Source of the DNA: G039029935 sp039029935
GTDB taxonomy: Bacteria > Chloroflexota > Anaerolineae > Caldilineales > Caldilineaceae
Assembly: GCA_039029935.1 (NCBI GenBank)
Contig: JBCCFC010000313.1
Span: 1-11,416 of the forward strand
DNA length: 11,416 nucleotides
Direction: 5' to 3'
How positions within the stretch are numbered: the stretch's first letter is position 1; each line of letters begins with the position of its first letter. Position numbers and translations under genes: made by a program. Shown one piece after another: positions 7,466 through 11,416 of this stretch. A model generated the notes under the pieces. That model was not told the origin of the DNA and searched no databases. It saw nothing but the letters and a program-made list of their open reading frames with translations.

Positions 7466-7498
7466 ATATGGATTAGCCCGATGATATGATAATAAACA

Positions 7499-7527
7499 AA
7501 AGCCGAGTTTTGTCAAAACCCGGCTTT
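7499..7527 (-). terminator. Intrinsic terminator of the SH3/TolB gene
   Basis: A 13-bp stem (7499-7511 with 7515-7527) closes a 3-nt loop. On the minus-strand transcript the only non-Watson-Crick pair is a G-U, whereas on the plus strand it would be an A-C mismatch, so the minus strand is the better fit. On that strand the stem is followed by TTTTGTTTATT. It lies about 57 bp after the stop codon of the 7585-10020 gene and separates that gene from the solute-binding gene. Confidence 0.85.
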
Positions 7528-7546
7528 GTGTTCTTTCTCCGTATCA

Positions 7547-7573
7547 CATCTGCTTACTCTGCGCACTCTGCGG
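7547..7573. repeat. Three-unit degenerate 9-mer repeat (CCGCAGAGT type)
   Basis: On the minus strand the units read CCGCAGAGT, GCGCAGAGT and AAGCAGATG, starting 11 bp after the TAA of the SH3/TolB gene. Repeats of the CGCAGAG kind recur between genes in many bacterial genomes. With only three units, one of them degenerate, this looks like a remnant or short copy. Confidence 0.55.
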
Positions 7574-7584
7574 TGTTAACATGA

Positions 7585-10020
7585 TTACGGTCCCCAACTC
7601 ACCATCTGCTCAATCACATAGTCATAGGTGATGTCCAAATTAATCGGTAGTCGTCGCTGGTTGCTACCATCGCCATTCATCACCCAGACACCCCAATCGC
7701 CAGTGTCATTGCGACTATCACGGTTGCTGATATAGACCACCATCTGGTTATCTGGACTCCAAGCAGGCGATACATTGTGTGGCAGTTTATCCACTAACGT
7801 CGTGACGGGTCGTGTCAATGCCGCCAAGCCACCGCCATCGGGATTGACGCCAAAGATTTCCCAGTGGTCGCCCTCACGACTCTGGAAAACAATGCGTCCA
7901 CCGTTGGATTGCCAATCTGGGTCCATGTAATAATGTTCAAAGATGACCAAGTTGTTGGGGTCAATCTCATTCATGTCATCATCGTAGATAGGCTGATACA
8001 CATCATCAGTGATTTGAATCCCCGCTGATGATTGATAGACAATGCCTGCGTTGCTCCAGTCCGGTGCCAATGCGCTGTTCATGGCGGGGATATCTCGGTA
8101 ATTTTCGCCATTTGGATCAACACGAGCGATATCCCAGTTGGGTTTCTTGATCAACGGCAGATGCTCGAACCAAGGCAAGTTGGGCAGACAGATATGGAAG
8201 CCCGCATCGCGACAGTCCCAGTTGCCTGCATGTTGTGTAAAGACAATCCATTTGCCATCCGGACTCCATTTGGGAGAACGCATCTTTTCGCGTTCACCAA
8301 AAATGCGGCGTTCATTTGAACCGTCAATGTTGATGGTATAGATTCCCTTTTGCGGTCCCTCACGGGCAAAGGCAACCTTGGTTCCGTCAGGACTGATATC
8401 TGGGTCATAGCCAGTGGTCAATAGTCGCAAGTTACCCGTATTGAGGTTGTAGACATAGATTTCACCACCCCAGATTTTCTGAATCACGAGCTTGCCGTTC
8501 AGTCCCGTTGGTCCTGTACTGGCAACAACAGGGCTGCTAGCCGCTGGTGCGCTATAGGCTGGAGCAGATGCAGGCGCAGGTGGGTTGTAAACGGGTTGGC
8601 TATAGGCTGGCTGGCTGTTGTATGCTGGAGCTGGAGCCTGTGCGGGATAAGTTGCCTGTGTCGCTGTGGTGCGGCTGCTGCCACCAAAGACAGCGACCCC
8701 GCTACGGGTGGTGCTACTGGTGGCACTGCTATCACGCACTGGCAGTGTGGTGACATCAACGGGCATTGAGATAAAGAGCAACGATACCCATCCCTCTGTA
8801 TAGGGGGCATACGTGTCTGGCAATGAGACTTGAACCCATGCATTATTCGCACTTCGCCCCAACACAGAGTACTGCTCGCCATGCAGTGCTTTACCAATAA
8901 TCAGCGTTCCTGCACCTGGCGTTTGGCGGACATTGAGCCGGCCATTCCCTTCAGGGAGGCTAACGGTTGCAAAATACCCTGTAGTACCACCCGTACTCGC
9001 CGTTGTGCGGGCTGTAGACTGTGTTGTTATCGGGGCTGGAATAGGCGTTGGGCGCAAAATAATCTGCTGTGATGCCGATGAACTGGCGGATGCACTGGAT
9101 GCAGACGACGCGTTGCTCACACTGCCACCAACAGCGGCCTGTTGAGCAACCGCTTGTGGCTGTGCCACTTGTTGCAAAATGGGCAGGCTGCTGATGTTAA
9201 AGGCAACGACCTCTGATGCCTGAATCCATCCAGTAGATGTTTTACCCGTGCGCCCATAAAGCCACGTATTATCCGACGACCGCCCTGTGATTGTAAAGGC
9301 AGTGCCTGTTGTGAAATTTTGTAGCACATTGCCATTGGGCTGCGTCCACAAATTGGCACCCCGTCCGCCAACAACGGCCAAGAGTGTTGACTGCTGCCCA
9401 GGTACAAGCGTATTGGTTGGTGTAAGTGTCGGTGGCATGGTGGGCGTAGGCGAGTTCGTGGGTGTCGGCGTATTGGTTGGCGGCGATGTAGGCGTCGGTG
9501 TATCAGTCGGTGCAGATGTTGGCGTCGATTCCGGTGTATTTGTTGCAGCGGTATTGGCGCGGGTCCTACTCGATTCGGTGCGAGCTGTGTCATTCGCTGG
9601 CGCGACATCACGCGCAGGTGGCTCGATATCAGCATCCATCATCACTGGCAGGCTCGTCAACCCAAACATGACCAACTGGCTCACATCCACCCAGCCCGCC
9701 GTATCGGTGTCTGTGTAGATGACCACCCACTGATTATTGGCCGAGCGACCAACCGCAGTCAATGTCTCACCAGTACCCAAGTTTTCGATAATGCTGCCGT
9801 TGGGTGCGTCATATAGCACACCACCATCCGCCCCAACAACGGCAAGAATCCCTTCTGGCACAGGCCCTGCTTGAGATACATTTTCAGGATGGGCCGCATA
9901 CGCAGATTCTGTGCCACCCGTGAGGTGAGTCCCACCAAACACACCGCCCGCAACTATCAGTGCGAGCAGACATACTATCATCGCAAAACTAGCTAATTTT
10001 GCCCGATAAAATATTTTCAC
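7585..10020 (-). CDS. Secreted or membrane-anchored protein with three SH3-like domains and a C-terminal TolB/PD40 beta-propeller
   Basis: Taking GTG at 10018-10020 as start gives 811 residues. This GTG has GGAG (10030-10033) 9 nt upstream and produces a compact signal: MKIFYRAKLASF, a hydrophobic helix to about residue 30, and a possible cleavage site AYAA at 40-43. The frame extends upstream to a GTG at 10125, but those 35 extra residues would bury the signal and have no ribosome site. SH3-like domains lie at about 57-120, 213-275 and 348-420, each with a GRSxxNxW core. They are separated by a Pro/Thr-rich linker (163-206), a Ser/Ala-rich run (301-318) and a Pro/Ala/Tyr-rich run (455-498). 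From 509 to the end are at least five PD40 blades with DPDISPDGTKVAF- or SPKWSPDGKWIVF-type motifs. Bacterial SH3 domains often bind cell-wall or protein ligands and TolB-type propellers act as interaction platforms, so an envelope scaffold or sensor is likely. No enzyme motif is visible. The gene is monocistronic and ends at a strong terminator. Confidence 0.93.
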   Translation of the reverse strand: MKIFYRAKLASFAMIVCLLALIVAGGVFGGTHLTGGTESAYAAHPENVSQAGPVPEGILAVVGADGGVLYDAPNGSIIENLGTGETLTAVGRSANNQWVVIYTDTDTAGWVDVSQLVMFGLTSLPVMMDADIEPPARDVAPANDTARTESSRTRANTAATNTPESTPTSAPTDTPTPTSPPTNTPTPTNSPTPTMPPTLTPTNTLVPGQQSTLLAVVGGRGANLWTQPNGNVLQNFTTGTAFTITGRSSDNTWLYGRTGKTSTGWIQASEVVAFNISSLPILQQVAQPQAVAQQAAVGGSVSNASSASSASASSSASQQIILRPTPIPAPITTQSTARTTASTGGTTGYFATVSLPEGNGRLNVRQTPGAGTLIIGKALHGEQYSVLGRSANNAWVQVSLPDTYAPYTEGWVSLLFISMPVDVTTLPVRDSSATSSTTRSGVAVFGGSSRTTATQATYPAQAPAPAYNSQPAYSQPVYNPPAPASAPAYSAPAASSPVVASTGPTGLNGKLVIQKIWGGEIYVYNLNTGNLRLLTTGYDPDISPDGTKVAFAREGPQKGIYTINIDGSNERRIFGEREKMRSPKWSPDGKWIVFTQHAGNWDCRDAGFHICLPNLPWFEHLPLIKKPNWDIARVDPNGENYRDIPAMNSALAPDWSNAGIVYQSSAGIQITDDVYQPIYDDDMNEIDPNNLVIFEHYYMDPDWQSNGGRIVFQSREGDHWEIFGVNPDGGGLAALTRPVTTLVDKLPHNVSPAWSPDNQMVVYISNRDSRNDTGDWGVWVMNGDGSNQRRLPINLDITYDYVIEQMVSWGP

Positions 10021-10029
10021 AATAAAAAG

Positions 10030-10033
10030 CTCC
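10030..10033 (-). promoter_or_regulatory. Shine-Dalgarno GGAG that selects the 10020 GTG start
   Basis: On the minus strand GGAG is followed by nine bases and GTG. This is the only good ribosome site near the N-terminus of the SH3/TolB gene and decides for the shorter product with a normal signal peptide. Confidence 0.65.
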
Positions 10034-10061
10034 AAAAATTGCCCGTAAATTAAGTATGGAA

Positions 10062-10091
10062 TAAATACTAGCGTATTGACATGGCTGGCAA
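10062..10091 (-). promoter_or_regulatory. Possible promoter of the SH3/TolB gene
   Basis: On the minus strand TTGCCA (10086-10091) and TATTTA (10062-10067) are 18 bp apart and would start transcription near 10055, giving a leader of about 35 nt to the GTG at 10020. It lies downstream of the alternative start at 10125 and thus agrees with the shorter protein. The -10 match is weak. Confidence 0.3.
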
Positions 10092-10195
10092 ACCGGGTCT
10101 CACGCTGTTGTCCATGAGAATTCACCAGTCATGTTTGCACATCAAATGAAATCATCCATGCAAGATAGTTAGAATAATAAAACGCAATCACATTC

Positions 10196-10225
10196 TTGAC
10201 AAAAAAATGATCTTCCCTGTACAAT
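10196..10225 (+). promoter_or_regulatory. Near-consensus sigma-70 promoter of the TetR-family gene
   Basis: TTGACA (10196-10201, perfect) and TACAAT (10220-10225, five of six) are 18 bp apart. Transcription would begin near 10232, just before the palindromic operator, leaving a leader of about 138 nt before the ATG at 10370. Confidence 0.75.
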
Positions 10226-10240
10226 CGAGTCATCAATGAT

Positions 10241-10260
10241 TCGACCGACCGGTCGGTCGA
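10241..10260. promoter_or_regulatory. Perfect 20-bp palindrome, probable TetR-family operator
   Basis: TCGACCGACCGGTCGGTCGA is identical to its reverse complement and ends sharply at both sides. TetR-family dimers bind palindromes of this size, and CCGACC/GGTCGG half-sites are common among their operators. It spans about +9 to +28 relative to the predicted start site, so a bound dimer would block RNA polymerase. Autoregulation by the adjacent regulator is the simplest reading. Confidence 0.8.
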
Positions 10261-10369
10261 GCTATTGCTATATTATCAGTGATTTTACTGGAATTTGTCA
10301 AACTACCATGAACACAGTTGAACGGGTATCATTGGATATAGATAGATTATCAGAACGGATACATAGTAT

Positions 10370-11284
10370 ATGCTTGCGGAAACGAATGTAAACTGCGCAG
10401 AAATAAAATTAGCACTCAGGGGAACCAGAGAGAGCGATCAAGAATTAAATACGCAATCTACAAAAAATTATTTCGGTGTCGTTGATGATGCCACAAAATC
10501 TGCTGAAATACAGTGTACCAACACACAATATCAACACAATGAAGGACAATCTGATATTCTTGATGAGACAAATTCTCTCTCTTCGGCTCTCTCTGTCGAA
10601 GAACCAACGCCGCAGCGACGAATTGGCAAAAAATCAACACAAACCGAACATCCCCGACAGATCATTTTGGATGCAGCGTATAATCTAATCATCGAAGAAG
10701 GCTATGCGGGTTTATCCATGCGTGAGCTTTCTCGACGGAGCGGTGTGGCAAAGAGTACCCTTTATCATTATTTTCAGGATAAAAAATCGATCTATTTTAG
10801 CGTAATTAAGCGCGATATGGAGATTGTCCAGCAAGAGATTGTTGGTGCTGTGGCACAGGGTGATACGATTGAGACCTGTCTGCGCTCGGTGATCAACACC
10901 TACTTTGCTCTGTTAAATCAGCGGTTTCCACTATTCTTGATGTTGCTGAGTGGGCGCTCGATGGCGAGTGAGATGCCAGCGACAGCCAGCCCGATGCAAT
11001 CTGGTTGCGTAACACTCGAACAACAGCCCGAACAGCAAGATGACATCCGTAAATTGTTGATTGAACACCGCCAGACGACGATGCAACCCATTATCGACTT
11101 ACTCCAAAGCGGGATTGCAACAGGTGAATTAGCTCCCTTTGATCCGCAGTTGACAGCCAGCAGTTTGTTTGGCATGATGAATGACTTTGTAGCCAATCAG
11201 GTTATTTTACACAATTTTACGCTTGATGATGCCGTTGTTGAGCATGTATTGGCTTTATTTTTAAACGGCATTCAGCGACGATAA
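10370..11284 (+). CDS. TetR/AcrR-family transcriptional regulator with a long N-terminal extension
   Basis: The 304-residue product has a classical TetR DNA-binding domain at about 96-142: RQIILDAAYNLIIEEGYAG, then SMRELSRRSGVAKSTLYHYFQDKKSIYFSVI, where the recognition helix is AKSTLYHYF. The ligand-binding part (about 145-304) is all helical and poorly conserved, as is usual, so the inducer is unknown. From residue 93 on, the length (about 212) is normal for the family. The first 92 residues are extra: rich in Ser, Thr, Asn, Gln and Glu, with no domain I recognise, and likely disordered until a basic patch RRIGKK at 83-88. No in-frame Met lies between residue 1 and Met117, which is inside the HTH, so a start at the domain boundary would need a non-standard codon. 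ATG at 10370 has only a weak upstream AACGGA. The perfect palindrome 110 bp upstream marks likely self-repression; divergent 7585-10020 is a possible second target. Confidence 0.92.
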   Translation: MLAETNVNCAEIKLALRGTRESDQELNTQSTKNYFGVVDDATKSAEIQCTNTQYQHNEGQSDILDETNSLSSALSVEEPTPQRRIGKKSTQTEHPRQIILDAAYNLIIEEGYAGLSMRELSRRSGVAKSTLYHYFQDKKSIYFSVIKRDMEIVQQEIVGAVAQGDTIETCLRSVINTYFALLNQRFPLFLMLLSGRSMASEMPATASPMQSGCVTLEQQPEQQDDIRKLLIEHRQTTMQPIIDLLQSGIATGELAPFDPQLTASSLFGMMNDFVANQVILHNFTLDDAVVEHVLALFLNGIQRR

Positions 11285-11311
11285 ATATTATCGGCGATAA
11301 ATTTTATTTTT
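11283..11311 (+). terminator. Weak intrinsic terminator after the TetR gene
   Basis: AAAT-a-TTATC pairs with GATAA-ATTT around the loop GGC (nine base pairs with one bulged A), overlapping the TAA stop codon and followed by a T-rich run to 11311. The stem is AT-rich and weak, so termination may be inefficient. Confidence 0.45.
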
Positions 11312-11373
11312 GAAATTATTTTTATCATAGGGAAAATTTGGTTCTTTGTCATTGCATGGCTCGTAGGGGCGTA

Positions 11374-11416
11374 CCCTTGCGGTCGCCCATGTGTACAGAG
11401 AGGGCGACCGCAAGGG
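11374..11416. repeat. 15-bp perfect inverted repeat at the window edge, REP-like
   Basis: CCCTTGCGGTCGCCC (11374-11388) and GGGCGACCGCAAGGG (11402-11416) are exact reverse complements with a 13-nt loop. GTAGGGGC (11363-11370 region) just before it adds to the look of the GC-rich palindromic elements that are dispersed in many bacterial genomes. The right side is cut by the window end, so the full element is not visible. Confidence 0.75.

Noticed and set aside
9287..9718. Open plus-strand frame encoding a Val/Gly-rich peptide
   Set aside because: It is the antisense reading of the Pro/Thr-rich linker and second SH3-like domain of the 7585-10020 gene; its VGVGVSVG composition is a by-product of the TPTPT codons.
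10021..10125. N-terminal extension of the SH3/TolB protein from GTG at 10125
   Set aside because: It has no ribosome site, would put about 40 residues before the signal helix, and a GTG with GGAG at 9 nt follows at 10020.
1..11416. tRNA, rRNA, riboswitch, toxin-antitoxin or CRISPR-Cas features
   Set aside because: No cloverleaf-like segment, conserved rRNA stretch or Cas motif was seen while reading both strands of the gaps; a covariance model search would be needed to exclude short RNAs fully.

Overview
The window looks like a piece of a Chloroflexota (Anaerolineae-like) chromosome. This rests on style rather than on any rRNA or marker gene: roughly half G+C, a membrane-anchored YvcK, secreted proteins with Pro/Thr-rich linkers, an NPYxxGxPVxPPxFxGR-type STAND ATPase, and gene ends decorated with short tandem repeats. 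The taxonomic call is an inference of moderate strength.

Layout, left to right. (1) The C-terminal tail of a truncated plus-strand gene (3-83) converges on yvcK (143-1516, minus). (2) A 129-bp divergent region separates yvcK from a plus-strand lipoprotein of unknown family (1646-3055). Its stop codon opens a seven-copy heptamer array (3056-3104). (3) A minus-strand pair follows: a family 1 solute-binding lipoprotein (5964-7250) and, downstream of it, an 883-residue membrane-anchored protein (3147-5798). The latter joins an SPFH/band-7-like N-terminal half to a STAND/AAA ATPase and a winged helix. The two genes are separated by an array of short repeats that reverses orientation in its middle (5828-5969). 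(4) The 334-bp gap at 7251-7584 holds a 186-bp MITE-like element with 33/34-bp terminal inverted repeats, a clear intrinsic terminator for the gene to its right, and a three-unit 9-mer repeat. (5) A large secreted protein with three SH3-like domains and a TolB-type propeller (7585-10020, minus) is divergent from a TetR-family regulator (10370-11284, plus). Between them lie a near-consensus promoter and a perfect 20-bp palindrome placed where a repressor would block it. (6) The right edge has a weak terminator and a 15-bp perfect inverted repeat, probably a REP-like element cut by the window end.

How the genes may work together. Four products are predicted to face the outside or sit in the membrane: the unknown lipoprotein, the solute-binding protein, the SH3/TolB protein and the SPFH-STAND protein. 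The solute-binding protein has no permease or ATPase gene beside it, and its downstream neighbour is a membrane-anchored signalling-type NTPase. A ligand-sensing role is therefore conceivable but not shown. The TetR regulator most likely represses itself. The SH3/TolB gene is a possible second target because it is divergent, though its own likely promoter lies about 150 bp from the palindrome.

The most notable items are the SPFH-like/STAND fusion, the TetR operator-promoter arrangement, and the recurrent placement of unrelated short tandem repeat families at or near gene stop codons.
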